Positions 9,264 to 17,612 of a stretch of 64,000 nt of DNA are shown piece by piece. The stretch spans positions 4,143 through 68,142 of the forward strand of contig CAZDOO010000020.1 in NCBI GenBank assembly GCA_964507045.1. The letters are read 5' to 3'. Position 1 is the stretch's first letter, and each line of letters starts with the position of its first letter. The position numbers were made by a program, and so were the translations under genes. The notes under the pieces are model-generated. The model was not told the origin of the DNA, ran no database searches, and saw only the letters and a program-made list of their open reading frames with translations. The stretch is from UBA8199 sp964507045 (GTDB lineage Bacteria; Verrucomicrobiota; Verrucomicrobiia; Limisphaerales; UBA8199).

Positions 9264-9836
9264 AAGACAAACCGCGAGGCGCAGGCACCTGCGCCCCTAT
9301 GTCCACCGAATCAACTAAACAGACACCCGACACCGTCCAGTAGTCAGTCGGAGCCTGAATGGGGTCTGTTGGCTGCAGCAATCTGGCAAGTGGTGAAATT
9401 GCAATTTGGACCCAGACGCTGTTGTTCATGTTCAGGTTACAGTTTTCGGGGGCGTCGTTTTCTTGCTTGCATAGTTCAGCCGGTGAGGCGAGATTGTTAT
9501 TAGATAAGCGCGCGCGGCAAAATGGGTGAGAAGGGCTCCGGCGCAGGTTCTTTGGAAAGCAGAGTGGTTTAGAATTTACCCTGCCTATGCTCGTGATTAG
9601 AAACTATGTCCTTGAACCGTAGTTAATAAGTCATGGGACTTTAACCGTGGTTGTAGCCGACAGGCCTTTACTGGAAGTCGAAAGCAATCCGGCGGGTCCC
9701 GCCTGTTTCTAGCAAGTTCAAAGGAACTGTTATACACGGCACTGGCGGGGTTCTTTTTGGTGCCTGAAGGTGGCTCGCCGAAGGGCGGGCCTTTTTTGTT
9801 TTAGGCAACACGAGGGCAGGCTGGTATCGTGATCGC
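9264..9836. other. Intergenic region with orphan terminator, possible small RNA
   Basis: A 573-bp gap without a convincing gene. Just after the upstream stop lies a perfect 8-bp inverted repeat, GGCGCAGG-CA-CCTGCGCC, at 9278-9295 with no T-run. The right end (9660-9797) contains a GGCGGGTCCCGCC palindrome, a GGCACT/GGTGCC pairing and then an intrinsic terminator. No open frame leads into that terminator, so a small RNA or a decayed gene is possible. Confidence 0.45.
9772..9797 (+). terminator. Rho-independent terminator upstream of rarA
   Basis: The stem GGCTCGCC (9772-9779) pairs with GGCGGGCC (9784-9791) through one G-T wobble, with loop GAAG, followed by six T. The shape is canonical for the plus strand, but no gene end lies close upstream (the nearest plus-strand stop is at 9263). 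Confidence 0.65.
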
Positions 9837-11222
9837 ATGTCGCGGGATGATCTGTTTTCCATTCCGCCCGGGCCGCCGTCGGCGGATGCGGGCGCCGGGG
9901 AGCGAAACGCCGTGCGGCATCAACCGCTGGCGGCGCGGATGCGGCCGCGTGATTTAAGCGAATTCGTCGGTCAATCCCCTATTCTCGGCCCGGGGCAACT
10001 GCTGCGCCGCGCGATCGAGGCCGATCGCATCCAGTCGCTGATCTTCTATGGCCCGCCCGGCACCGGCAAGACTTCCCTGGCACAGATCATCGCCCGCCAG
10101 ACCCGCAGCAAGTTCGAGCGGCTGAGCGGGGTCGAATCCAACGTCGCCGATATGCGCCGCGTGCTGTCGGCAGCCGCCAACCGGCTTGAAAACAAGGGCC
10201 AATCCACCATCCTCTTCATTGACGAGATTCACCGTTTCAACAAGGCGCAGCAGGACGTGCTGCTGCCGGATGTCGAGGCGGGCGTGGTGCGATTGATCGG
10301 CGCGACGACGCACAATCCGTTCTTCTTCGTCAACTCCCCCCTGGTCTCCCGCTCGCAAATCTTCGAGCTGCGGCCGCTGTCCGAGGATGATCTCCATGCC
10401 CTGCTCCAGCGAGCGTTGGCGGACCCTGACCGCGGACTAGGCTATCTCAAGGTCCGGGCGGACGAAGTGGCGCTGCGCCATTTGGCGAAGCTGTCCGATG
10501 GCGACGCGCGCAAAGCGCTGAACGCGCTGGAAATCGCCGCGCTCACCACGGCGCCGGGTCCCGACGGCGTGGTCCACCTCGACCTCGCGGTCGCGGAGCA
10601 AAGCATTCAAAAAAAGGCGGTGGTGTACGATGACGAAGACGCCCACTACGACACAATTTCGGCGTTCATCAAGTCCATGCGCGGGAGCGATCCGGATGCC
10701 ACGCTCTACTGGCTGGCCAAGATGATCCACGCGGGAGAAGACCCGCGCTTCATTGCGCGTCGAATTGTGATTCATGCCGCCGAAGACGTCGGCCTGGCGG
10801 ACCCGATGGCGCTGGTGCTGGCCAACGCCGCGTTTCAGGCGGCGGAATTCATTGGCTGGCCGGAGGCGCGCATTCCGCTGGCTGAGGCGGCGGTTTACAT
10901 CGCCACGGCCAACAAAAGCAACAGCACCGTGCTGGCCATTGATGCGGCGCTCAAGGACGTCGAGTCCGGGCGCACGCTGGCGGTGCCGGAACACCTGCGC
11001 GATGCAAGCTACCGGGGCGCCAAACGGCTGGGCCACGGCGAAGGCTACCAGTATGCGCATGATCATCCGGGCCATTTCGTCGTGCAGGACTACCTCGGGG
11101 CGGACAAGCGCTACTACGAGCCGACCGAGCAGGGGGTGGAAAAGAAGATCAAAGAGCGGTTGGACAAGTGGCGGGCGCAGATAGCGAAGGCCGAAGGCCG
11201 AAAACCGAAGGCCGACGGCTAG
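9837..11222 (+). CDS. rarA: Replication-associated recombination protein A (RarA/MgsA AAA+ ATPase)
   Basis: A 461-residue cytoplasmic AAA+ ATPase of the RarA/MgsA/WRNIP1 family, related to clamp-loader subunits and acting at stalled replication forks. Walker A is GPPGTGKT at residues 72-79, Walker B is ILFIDEIHRFNK near residue 130, and sensor 1 is in RLIGATTHNP. The N-terminal PLAARMRPRDLSEFVGQ and the C-terminal tetramerisation part (KSMRGSDPDATLYWLAKM, then RDASYRGAKRLGHGEGYQYAHDHPGHFV) are diagnostic. The last dozen residues (IAKAEGRKPKADG) are encoded by a CCGAAGG-type short repeat and are probably a lineage-specific extension. The cyclo-ligase gene follows within a few bases, suggesting a two-gene operon. 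Confidence 0.96.
   Translation: MSRDDLFSIPPGPPSADAGAGERNAVRHQPLAARMRPRDLSEFVGQSPILGPGQLLRRAIEADRIQSLIFYGPPGTGKTSLAQIIARQTRSKFERLSGVESNVADMRRVLSAAANRLENKGQSTILFIDEIHRFNKAQQDVLLPDVEAGVVRLIGATTHNPFFFVNSPLVSRSQIFELRPLSEDDLHALLQRALADPDRGLGYLKVRADEVALRHLAKLSDGDARKALNALEIAALTTAPGPDGVVHLDLAVAEQSIQKKAVVYDDEDAHYDTISAFIKSMRGSDPDATLYWLAKMIHAGEDPRFIARRIVIHAAEDVGLADPMALVLANAAFQAAEFIGWPEARIPLAEAAVYIATANKSNSTVLAIDAALKDVESGRTLAVPEHLRDASYRGAKRLGHGEGYQYAHDHPGHFVVQDYLGADKRYYEPTEQGVEKKIKERLDKWRAQIAKAEGRKPKADG
11186..11222 (+). repeat. CCGAA-type short repeat forming the rarA 3' end
   Basis: Tandem GAAGGCCGAAGGCCGAAAAC-type units occupy the final codons and stop of rarA. The same GGCCGAA/CCGAAA word family recurs at 20089-20142 (as TTCGG) and at 61308-61356. 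Confidence 0.6.
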
Positions 11223-11228
11223 TTGGAG

Positions 11229-11813
11229 ATGCCAGACACCATTCGAGACGCCAAGCGAGCTTTGCGGCAGCAGGTTTATGCCGAGCTAAACCGGCTGGGG
11301 CCGGCGGAACGCGCCGCCGCGTCGGCCCAGGCGTGCGCCCGGCTGGCGGCGCAACCCCGGTGGCAAACGGCGCAACGGGTGTGCTTCTTTGCGCCCTTGC
11401 CGGAGGAATTGGACATCTGGCCGCTGCTGGCCGAGGCGCTGTCCGTCGGCAAGGAAGTAGCCTTGCCCCGCTTTGTGGCGGACATACGGACTTACGAAGT
11501 GTGCCCGATTCAGAATCCCGAGCTGGACGTACGGGTGGGACATTTTGGCATTCGCGAGCCCAGCGCGCGTTGCACCCGACTCCCCTCAAGCCGGCTGGAC
11601 TTGATCCTGGTTCCCGGCGTGGCTTTTGACCTGCGCGGCGGGCGCTTGGGCCGGGGCAAGGGATACTACGACCGCCTGTTGAAGGAGCTACACGGGACGA
11701 CCTGCGGGGTGGCGTTTGATCAGCAGGTGGTCGCGACCATCCCCGTCGCACCTTATGACGTGCGCCTGGACTGCATCCTTACACCAACACGTTGGGTCGA
11801 GAGGAAAGCTTAA
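11229..11813 (+). CDS. 5-formyltetrahydrofolate cyclo-ligase
   Basis: A 194-residue cytoplasmic enzyme that converts 5-formyl-THF to 5,10-methenyl-THF with ATP. The N-terminal RDAKRALRQQVYAELNRL carries the basic residues used for phosphate binding. LDLILVPGVAFDLRGGRLGR followed by GKGYYDRLL is the family's C-terminal ATP/folate signature, and GVAFDQQVV and DVRLDCILTP close the fold. The length is normal. The ATG at 11229 is taken as the start; a TTG two codons earlier (11223) is possible. It begins just after the rarA stop, so the two are probably co-transcribed. Confidence 0.93.
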   Translation: MPDTIRDAKRALRQQVYAELNRLGPAERAAASAQACARLAAQPRWQTAQRVCFFAPLPEELDIWPLLAEALSVGKEVALPRFVADIRTYEVCPIQNPELDVRVGHFGIREPSARCTRLPSSRLDLILVPGVAFDLRGGRLGRGKGYYDRLLKELHGTTCGVAFDQQVVATIPVAPYDVRLDCILTPTRWVERKA

Positions 11814-11831
11814 GAAGGAATTCCGACCAAC

Positions 11832-11865
11832 AACCAAGCTGCGCTGGCTGTTACCGGCCTTGGTT
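11832..11865. terminator. Possible bidirectional hairpin between convergent genes
   Basis: AACCAAG at 11832-11838 pairs with CTTGGTT at 11859-11865, and an inner GCTGG/CCGGC stem extends it. It lies between the cyclo-ligase stop (11813) and the lipoprotein stop (11851), slightly overlapping the latter's last codons. There is no T-run, so terminator function is uncertain. Confidence 0.3.
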
Positions 11866-12036
11866 GAACATGCCACTGGGCAGCCCGGTTTCCCAGCCTT
11901 GCGGCCTGTTCCAAGGCGTTTCCGACGCATTTTCCGGCTCGCCGGTGCTGGCGCAGCCGCTCCCGGTCACAACCAGCAAGGCTAGCAACAGCAGCAACAC
12001 CCAGCGCGAACCGGAACTGGAAATAACCTTTCTCAC
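11851..12036 (-). CDS. Small lipoprotein
   Basis: A 61-residue lipoprotein. It has a short basic start, the hydrophobic stretch VLLLLLALLVVTG and the lipobox VTGSGC, so the Cys at residue 28 would be the acylated N-terminus. The mature part is only about 34 residues (ASTGEPENASETPWNRPQGW, then ETGLPSGMFNQGR). The start codon is GTG at 12036, overlapping the TGA of the upstream coiled-coil gene by four bases (GTGA), which points to translational coupling. Lgt and Lnt, both encoded in this window, would process it. Function unknown; the P-W-N-P-GW-GLPSGM motif looks conserved rather than random. Confidence 0.75.
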   Translation of the reverse strand: MRKVISSSGSRWVLLLLLALLVVTGSGCASTGEPENASETPWNRPQGWETGLPSGMFNQGR

Positions 12037-12800
12037 GAGGCCGGGTGGGCGGGAATGACCAGATCGCCTTCCATAACCTGCCCAAGTTCCCACCCGGGCA
12101 GCACATTGGCGATACAGCGATCTTTCTGCACGCTGCGCACCACAACTTTGGCTACGAGCTTGCCATTGCGATTCACCAGCAGTTCGCCGCGCTCCAGGAC
12201 GCCCTGGTCCTCGCCCACATCGAGCACCACGAAGTTCCATTTCGGGTCGGCCACCAGCACTTTGCCTTTCAAGGCAGCCGGCAGCGTCACAAAGAAGTTG
12301 GGATCGCGGTAAACGGCGAGCTCTGTTTCGAGCTTCCGAACCTTTTGCAGCAGAATCTTGGTTTCGGCCTCCGCCACTTGCAGGTTGTCCTGAAGAGCTT
12401 TGAACTGCTTGTTCATCCCCAGAATCTGCTGGGGCGTCACGCCGGTTACCTTGTAGGCCGCCAAATCCGCCTGGGCACTATCCCGTTCCTGGCGGGTCTT
12501 GTTCAAATCGTCGGTCAGCTTGTCGGCGCGTTTGGTCTGAGCCAGCAGGTCCGCTTCCGCCTTCTCCTTGGCAATCACGGTGGCCTCGAGCTCAGTCTTG
12601 GTCTGTTTCAACTCAGCCGTGCGCTTGTCCAAGTCCTTCTTAGTGCTGGTGTACTTCCCCTCGAACTCCTTATGGGCCGCGGTTTCCGTGGCAAGGTTGG
12701 CCTGCAAGGTTGTGATCTTCTCCTTGACCTTGATAAAGTTCAGGGCACCCACCGCCAGCCCGGCGAGGATAGCCACGATTAAGCTGATTCGAATCAACAT
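12033..12800 (-). CDS. Membrane-anchored coiled-coil protein
   Basis: A 255-residue protein with a single N-terminal membrane segment (RISLIVAILAGLAVGAL), then a roughly 130-residue coiled coil rich in K, E, A, L and T (KDLDKRTAELKQTKTELEA and following). The C-terminal 75 residues form a beta-rich domain starting KGKVLVADPKWNFVVLDVG and ending EGDLVIPAHPAS. The GVLERGELLVNRNGKLVAKV part resembles the beta-barrel of envelope proteins such as MreC, but I would not assign it to that family. It is probably anchored in the inner membrane with the coil outside. It is translationally coupled to the downstream lipoprotein, suggesting the two work together at the envelope. Confidence 0.8.
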   Translation of the reverse strand: MLIRISLIVAILAGLAVGALNFIKVKEKITTLQANLATETAAHKEFEGKYTSTKKDLDKRTAELKQTKTELEATVIAKEKAEADLLAQTKRADKLTDDLNKTRQERDSAQADLAAYKVTGVTPQQILGMNKQFKALQDNLQVAEAETKILLQKVRKLETELAVYRDPNFFVTLPAALKGKVLVADPKWNFVVLDVGEDQGVLERGELLVNRNGKLVAKVVVRSVQKDRCIANVLPGWELGQVMEGDLVIPAHPAS

Positions 12801-12830
12801 GGTGCGGAGTTCGATTTAATTGTCCGGGAA

Positions 12831-12859
12831 AGGTTAGGCATTTGGGCTCAGCCTGTCAA
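12831..12859 (-). promoter_or_regulatory. Sigma-70-type promoter of the coiled-coil/lipoprotein operon
   Basis: On the minus strand TTGACA (12859-12854) is followed after exactly 17 bp by TAACCT (12836-12831). Transcription would start near 12824, leaving a leader of about 24 nt before the ATG at 12800. Confidence 0.6.
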
Positions 12860-12893
12860 CGCCCAAATCAGCCCAAAAACACGCGGCGAATTC

Positions 12894-13361
12894 TCACTCG
12901 ATCCGCTTCAGCACCACCAGCCAGGCGGTGGCATTGGGGGCATTGCCGCCCAGGACCAGCATCTCTCCCTTCGGGAGGGACTGCTTGCGTTTGACTACCT
13001 CCTTGCCCTTTCCAATGAGAGTGACCTCCAACTCGGAGCCGGCAAGCTTGCTCACATTCAACTGGCATTTATCGCTAACCGTGACTTCCTTGGACGCGCC
13101 TTCCGCCACCTCGCACTCCACGCGCTTGACCTCAAACCAGTTGGTCCATTTGAGCGGCAGCTCCTTGAGCTTCCGGCGGATTTCGGGATTGACCGGCCGG
13201 TAGGCTTTGCCCTCCGGCGGCTTGCTGTCATCGGTACCCCACAGCAGGAAGGCCTGCAACTTCACCTCCGCCGCCTGCGCGCCGGTAACGGCCAGCGTCA
13301 GCCAAGCCAGCGCCATCGTCAGCCAAAGGCACGCACTTGCTGGAATCTGTTTTGCTCTCAT
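12894..13361 (-). CDS. Secreted protein of an ECF sigma operon
   Basis: A 155-residue exported protein with a signal peptide (ACLWLTMALAWLTLAVTGAQ, cleavage near AQA-AEV). The mature part is a compact, lysine-rich beta protein (VKLQAFLLWGTDDSKPPEGK, then LPLKWTNWFEVKRVECEV) with two Cys residues. I recognise no family. It starts directly after the anti-sigma stop and is third in a sigma/anti-sigma/secreted-protein operon, so it may be a periplasmic sensor or effector of that regulator. The ATG at 13361 is preferred; a TTG one codon earlier is possible. Confidence 0.75.
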   Translation of the reverse strand: MRAKQIPASACLWLTMALAWLTLAVTGAQAAEVKLQAFLLWGTDDSKPPEGKAYRPVNPEIRRKLKELPLKWTNWFEVKRVECEVAEGASKEVTVSDKCQLNVSKLAGSELEVTLIGKGKEVVKRKQSLPKGEMLVLGGNAPNATAWLVVLKRIE

Positions 13362-13364
13362 CAA

Positions 13365-13877
13365 CTAGTTGACTGTACCCGTCTCGCTGTTTTCCGCAAC
13401 CTCGTTGTCGGCGGGATAGGTGAGCCACACCAAGGTCGTGCCGGCCGCATAGTCGCGATAGGTGAACGCGCCGGCATCGGCCAGCGTGGTCTCGGTGTCC
13501 GTCGCCGCCGGGCGGCCGGGCGGACCCATCGGCCGGATGAGCACCAGTCCGGCGAGCAGGACAAGGGCAACCGCGGAAGCGGGAACCAGAAACCGGCGAA
13601 GCAGGGCCAGGTAAGACGCCCTCGGGGCAGGCGCCGGCGCCGGGGCCTCGACGCGCCTGATCTCACGCTCGATCTTCGACCAGTAGAACTCACGCGATTC
13701 CGGCAGCCGGATGCCCGCTTCAAACCCGGCGAGCGCGTTGCGGGTATTGCGCAACTCCTCCGCCAGGGCCGCGGCTTCCCGGTCCCGGGCCACCCAGTTG
13801 GCCACCTCGCGGGCCTCGCCCTCGGGCAACTCGCCGTCGAGCCAGGTTTGCAGTTTCAATTGTGCGTCGTAATCCAT
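13365..13877 (-). CDS. Membrane anti-sigma factor (ECF type)
   Basis: A 170-residue protein with a cytoplasmic helical N-terminus (MDYDAQLKLQTWLDGELPEG, then EAREVANWVARDREA) typical of anti-sigma domains without zinc ligands. One membrane helix lies near residues 95-113 (FLVPASAVALVLLAGLVLI), followed by a periplasmic tail of about 55 residues ending WLTYPADNEVAENSETGTVN. Its ATG overlaps the sigma factor's TAA by one base (TAATG). The pairing and topology imply that it holds the sigma factor at the membrane until an envelope signal arrives. Confidence 0.85.
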   Translation of the reverse strand: MDYDAQLKLQTWLDGELPEGEAREVANWVARDREAAALAEELRNTRNALAGFEAGIRLPESREFYWSKIEREIRRVEAPAPAPAPRASYLALLRRFLVPASAVALVLLAGLVLIRPMGPPGRPAATDTETTLADAGAFTYRDYAAGTTLVWLTYPADNEVAENSETGTVN

Positions 13878-14476
13878 TACATCAAATCCGGTTTCTTCAG
13901 ATCCGCCAGCAGCGCCGCCAGCTTCCGGCGCGCGTAAAAGAGCCGGGACATGACCGTGCCGATTGAGCAGTCCATCGCTTTCGCAATCTCTTTATATTCC
14001 ATCTCTTCAAATTCATTCAGCACCAGCACGGTGCGATGCTCATACGACAACTGGGCCAGCGCCTGGTCAATCCGCTGGCGCAGTTCGGCCCGTTCCAGCT
14101 TGGCGGCCGGGTTGACCATCACCACCGGCATCTGCCGCTCGACCCCGCCCGATTCTTCGTCCATCGCCTCGATGGATTCAGCCCGCTGCCGCTTCTGCCG
14201 GCGCAACTGGTCCAGGCAGAGGTTGATGACGATCCGCGTCATCCAGGTGCCAAAGCTCGATTCGCCCTGGAACTGCCGCAGCCGCTGCCAGCCCTTCACC
14301 CACGCCTCTTGAGAAAGATCAATCGCTTCTTCTTCATTCCGCATCATGCTGAAGGCACGGGCGTAAATCTTGTCGCGATGCCGCGCCACCAATTCCTCGA
14401 ACGCCGCCGTGTCACCCCGCTGCGCGGCTCGCACCAATGACTGCTCATCAGCAGCGGAATGATCTTTAACAGTCAT
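13877..14476 (-). CDS. RNA polymerase ECF sigma factor
   Basis: An ECF (sigma-70 family, group 4) sigma factor of 199 residues. Region 2 is FEELVARHRDKIYARAFSMM through EEAIDLSQEAWVKGW and SSFGTWMTRIVINLCLDQLR. Region 4 is QLSYEHRTVLVLNEFEEMEY followed by KEIAKAMDCSIGTVMSRLFY. The linker carries an acidic stretch (AMDEESGGVERQ). The ATG at 14476 is preferred; an in-frame TTG at 14509 sits only six bases after the hisB stop. It heads a sigma/anti-sigma/secreted-protein operon that may be co-transcribed with hisB. Confidence 0.93.
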   Translation of the reverse strand: MTVKDHSAADEQSLVRAAQRGDTAAFEELVARHRDKIYARAFSMMRNEEEAIDLSQEAWVKGWQRLRQFQGESSFGTWMTRIVINLCLDQLRRQKRQRAESIEAMDEESGGVERQMPVVMVNPAAKLERAELRQRIDQALAQLSYEHRTVLVLNEFEEMEYKEIAKAMDCSIGTVMSRLFYARRKLAALLADLKKPDLM

Positions 14477-14515
14477 CGGTTTGACGGCAGGGAAAACAGG
14501 AGTATTCAACCCGGG

Positions 14516-15178
14516 CTAGAGTTTTCCCTTGGTAGTAGGCAGCCGGCCGGCCATCCGCGGGTCTCGCCGGCAGGCCGCGTCCACGGCCTTGGCAAAGGCC
14601 TTGAACAGCGCCTCGACGATGTGGTGCGGCTCGTCGCCGTAAAGCAACTCCAGATGCAGGTTGCAGCGGGCCTCGTTGGCAAAGCCCTGGAAGAACTCAC
14701 GGGCCAGGCCGAATCGGAACGCGCTGGACATATCCTGCCGTCGCTCGGCCCGGCTGACACGCTTGTAGGCATACGCATCCAAGCCCCGCCAGACCAGACA
14801 AGGCCGGCCGCCGAAGTCAACCACGCACCGCGCCAGGCATTCATCCATAGGTATATACGCCTCGCCGGTAAAAGGGTTGCGCGGGTTAAAGCCGGCCCCG
14901 TAGCGGCGAATGCCCTTCTTATCACCCAGCGCCTGGACCAGAGCCTGTCCCAAGGCGATGCCGCAGTCCTCCACCGTGTGGTGCGCATCCACCTCCAGGT
15001 CGCCCTGGCAACGGAGCTTCAAATCCACCACCGCATGTTTGGCAAACAAGGTCAACATGTGGTCGAAGAAGGGGATGCCCGTTTGGATGGAGGATTTGCC
15101 CGCCCCGTCAATGTTCAGCGCGACCGCGATGCGGGTTTCTTTGGTCATGCGGCGGATGTCTGCCCGTCGGGATTTCAT
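14516..15178 (-). CDS. hisB: Imidazoleglycerol-phosphate dehydratase
   Basis: A 220-residue enzyme for the sixth step of histidine synthesis, the Mn-dependent dehydration of imidazole glycerol phosphate. The opening MKSRRADIRRMTKETRI followed by GIPFFDHMLTLFAKHA is typical. The metal-binding motifs DAHHTVEDCGIALGQAL and GDEPHHIVEALFKAFAKA are both intact. The ATG at 15178 fits the family's standard N-terminus; an ATG at 15223 would add 15 unconserved residues. No other his gene is visible, so histidine genes are dispersed here. It is monofunctional, lacking a phosphatase domain. The ECF sigma gene follows closely. Confidence 0.96.
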   Translation of the reverse strand: MKSRRADIRRMTKETRIAVALNIDGAGKSSIQTGIPFFDHMLTLFAKHAVVDLKLRCQGDLEVDAHHTVEDCGIALGQALVQALGDKKGIRRYGAGFNPRNPFTGEAYIPMDECLARCVVDFGGRPCLVWRGLDAYAYKRVSRAERRQDMSSAFRFGLAREFFQGFANEARCNLHLELLYGDEPHHIVEALFKAFAKAVDAACRRDPRMAGRLPTTKGKL

Positions 15179-15235
15179 CTTGGGGCCATTTAAGCAAATC
15201 CGCCGCCCCAACACAAAGCCCAAACCTTCCCCGGC

Positions 15236-15721
15236 CTAATTGTGCAACCACATCCCCGGCACCTGATGACGCAGCCGCCAGGCCTTGAAGGACTCGATTA
15301 GCGGTTGGAGTTCGGTCACCGCCGCCCGCATTTCCTGCTGGTCATCCATGAACCCGCCAGTGCGGTAATCAGGAATTGCGTCGTCATCCTTCCGCACGTA
15401 GGCCAGCACCCGCAGCAGCCGCTCACCATCCGCGCGGCTAACCTCCTTGAAGAAGCCGTGCTGGGCGGCCAGAAGCAGCGTGACGAACAGCCGGCAATTC
15501 CGCGCCAGGGACCCGTGAAGCAGGTCGCCTGCGGCCAACCGGACCAGCTTGGCTTCAAAGTCCGGCGGCAGTTTCCCGCGGGTTAGCGCCTCGCGCAGCG
15601 CCTGCAATTCATGCCCGCTGACCAAGCAGAGCGCGCCTGACCGCAAAGCCAATTGCTGCCTGCTGGCCTGACCCAGCAAAGGGGAGCAATACATTGCCGT
15701 GCCGTGTCCTGAAGTGTTCAT
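15236..15721 (-). CDS. DUF1232-like hypothetical protein
   Basis: A 161-residue soluble protein with no signal peptide. The segment LAYVRKDDDAIPDYRTGGFM followed by DDQQEM resembles the core of the YkvA/DUF1232 family (Y--S--D-IPD---G--DD), although it lacks the flanking membrane helices typical of that family. The rest is helical, rich in L, A and R. The start at 15721 (MNTSGHGTAMYCSPLLGQ) is a choice; an ATG at 15787 exists but adds residues without obvious structure. Function unknown. It lies between hflX and hisB on the same strand. Confidence 0.6.
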   Translation of the reverse strand: MNTSGHGTAMYCSPLLGQASRQQLALRSGALCLVSGHELQALREALTRGKLPPDFEAKLVRLAAGDLLHGSLARNCRLFVTLLLAAQHGFFKEVSRADGERLLRVLAYVRKDDDAIPDYRTGGFMDDQQEMRAAVTELQPLIESFKAWRLRHQVPGMWLHN

Positions 15722-15883
15722 ATCGAGGGCCACTCTAGCACGCTTAATCCCGGATCGGGTATTACAAAGCGGGGCGAGGTTTATCATCGGCTCGACAAGT
15801 TGGAGGGCCGCCCGTTCTTTAGCGGCACCCGTAACCGGGAGGCAAAGCCCCGGCGCTGCAGAAAGCCAGCCGGGGAAGCCGGC

Positions 15884-17182
15884 TCAGGCGACCTGTAACT
15901 CGCGCACGACGAACGGGGCGAATTCCTCGTGCAGATGCGGCGGGATGCGGGCCTTGAAGCGGGCCGTCTTGCCGTTGTAATTCCGCTCGACCACCTGGCC
16001 CACCTCATGCAGGCGCGCAATCACGCCGGACTGGTCGTGCGGCACGGAGAGCTCCATAAACTCGCGGAGGGGCCGCAACTGGCTGCCCACTTCCGCCAGC
16101 AGGGCCGGAATACCTTCGCCCGTGATGGCCGAGATGGCCACTCCGTGCGGGTGCCGCTCCAGGAACCGCGACAGCCCGTCGCGGCTGCCATTCAGTTGAT
16201 CAATCTTGTTGAACACCATGACCGTCGGCTTGCCGTCAGCGCCGATTTCCTTCAGCACCGCATCCACGGCTTGCATCTGCTCCTCGGCCTCAGGATGGCT
16301 GGCGTCCACCACGTGCAACAGCAGGTCCGTCTGGACCACTTCCTCCAGGGTCGCCTTGAACGCCTCCACCAGCCCGTGCGGCAGCTTGCGGATAAAACCA
16401 ACCGTGTCGGTCAGCAGCACATTCTGGTTGGTCGGCAGTCGCAGGCGGCGCGTGGTAGGATCGAGCGTGGCGAAGAGTTTGTCCTCGGCCAGCACCTCGG
16501 AGCCGGTGAGCGTGTTCAGCAAAGTGGATTTGCCCGCGTTGGTATAGCCCACAATCGAGGCCACCGCCCAGTGATTGCGCTGGCGCTGGTTGCGCTGGAT
16601 CCCGCGCTGGCGGCGCACGACCTCCAACTCGCGCTCGATGCGGGCGATGCGGTCCTGCACGCGGCGGCGATCGGTTTCCAACTGCGTCTCGCCTTCACCG
16701 CTGCGCATGCCGATACCGCCCTTTTGCCGCGTCAAGTGGCCCCAGAACCGCGTCAGCCGCGGCAGCAGATGCTGCAACTGCGCCAGTTCGATCTGGAGCT
16801 TGCCCTCGCGCGTTCGGGCGCGCTGGGCAAAGATGTCCAGAATGAGCGAAGTACGGTCGAGGATCTTACAGTTGAAGGCCTTCTCCAGGTTGCGGCTTTG
16901 TGCGGGGGTCAGCTCGTCATCGAAGATGACGGTGTCCACGTCCGCCTTTTGGCAATGCCGGGCGAATTCCTCCGCTTTGCCTTTGCCAATGTAAGTCGCA
17001 GCGCAGGGCGCCGCCATCTTCTGGATGCCATCACCGACGACTTCACCGCCCGCAGTGGTGGCCAACTCGGCAAGTTCCTTGAGCGAATCATCCACCTCCA
17101 CCCCTCGCCGTGACTTAAGCTCCACCCCAACAAGGAAGACCCGTTCCGTCCGGCGATTTCTGGTCTCAATCAGTGCTTTCAA
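15884..17182 (-). CDS. hflX: GTPase HflX (ribosome-associated)
   Basis: A 432-residue GTPase that binds the large ribosomal subunit and rescues or splits stalled ribosomes. The N-terminal HflX domain has IFDDELTPAQSRNLEKAFNC, the TREGKLQIELAQLQHLLPRL segment, and GGIGMRSGEGETQLETDRR. The G domain shows G1 GYTNAGKS (residues 212-219), G3 DTVG (259-262) and G4 NKID (325-328). Start: the only reasonable codon is TTG at 17182, since an in-frame TAG lies four codons upstream. The start is therefore rare but forced. Confidence 0.94.
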   Translation of the reverse strand: MKALIETRNRRTERVFLVGVELKSRRGVEVDDSLKELAELATTAGGEVVGDGIQKMAAPCAATYIGKGKAEEFARHCQKADVDTVIFDDELTPAQSRNLEKAFNCKILDRTSLILDIFAQRARTREGKLQIELAQLQHLLPRLTRFWGHLTRQKGGIGMRSGEGETQLETDRRRVQDRIARIERELEVVRRQRGIQRNQRQRNHWAVASIVGYTNAGKSTLLNTLTGSEVLAEDKLFATLDPTTRRLRLPTNQNVLLTDTVGFIRKLPHGLVEAFKATLEEVVQTDLLLHVVDASHPEAEEQMQAVDAVLKEIGADGKPTVMVFNKIDQLNGSRDGLSRFLERHPHGVAISAITGEGIPALLAEVGSQLRPLREFMELSVPHDQSGVIARLHEVGQVVERNYNGKTARFKARIPPHLHEEFAPFVVRELQVA

Positions 17183-17507
17183 CTGTGTCCGCTAGTCGCG
17201 TTCGCTCTCTTTCTAATTGTTTGTGCAGTACAATACCACACGCCCCGCAGGAAAAGAAGCCGTTTTTCGCACGTTATTGTCGGCTGGGCGCAACTCACTT
17301 TCCTGCCAGGGGATGCGAGGGGCGCCGACTTTCTTGCCGGCCTTCGAGTCAACTCCGGGCCGGGCCGACCGGAATAGCGACGTTTGTTACAGGCCGAGCT
17401 GCGCGCCGCACCCCTTGAGGGCCGGGGTCGCCTCCCGGTCCGCCTGGCCCCAATGGCCGGCAAGCTCCCCATCCGGGTGATATTCCGCTCCGCCCTGGCC
17501 TACCTCA
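17183..17507. other. Intergenic region upstream of hflX
   Basis: About 325 bp before the hairpin at 17508. The part at 17240-17360 is GC-balanced and may be a decayed coding stretch or an unrecognised repeat: in one minus-strand frame it reads DSKAGKKVGAPRIPWQESEL and ends VVLYCTNN. I could not support a gene or a promoter. Confidence 0.35.
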
Positions 17508-17588
17508 CCGTTACCTCACCGTCTCCCCTCCCTAGCACCTCTCATAAACTATGAGAGGTGCTAGGGAGGGGTGACGGTGAGGTAACGG
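17501..17588. repeat. Long hairpin A (39-bp arms) with 11-bp tandem
   Basis: Left arm 17508-17546 and right arm 17550-17588 are complementary at 38 of 39 positions (the mismatch is T against A) and are separated only by AAC. The left side starts with an exact tandem of the 11-mer TACCTCACCGT (17501-17511 and 17512-17522). Pyrimidine-rich CCTC cores lie on the left and purine-rich GAGG cores on the right, as in the loci at 31.1 and 59.9 kb. It sits 25 bp beyond the stop of the minus-strand gene ending at 17613. There is no T-run, so a simple intrinsic terminator is not the obvious explanation. Confidence 0.9.
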
Positions 17589-17612
17589 AGGGGGGCTGGT
17601 GCAGGGATAGTG

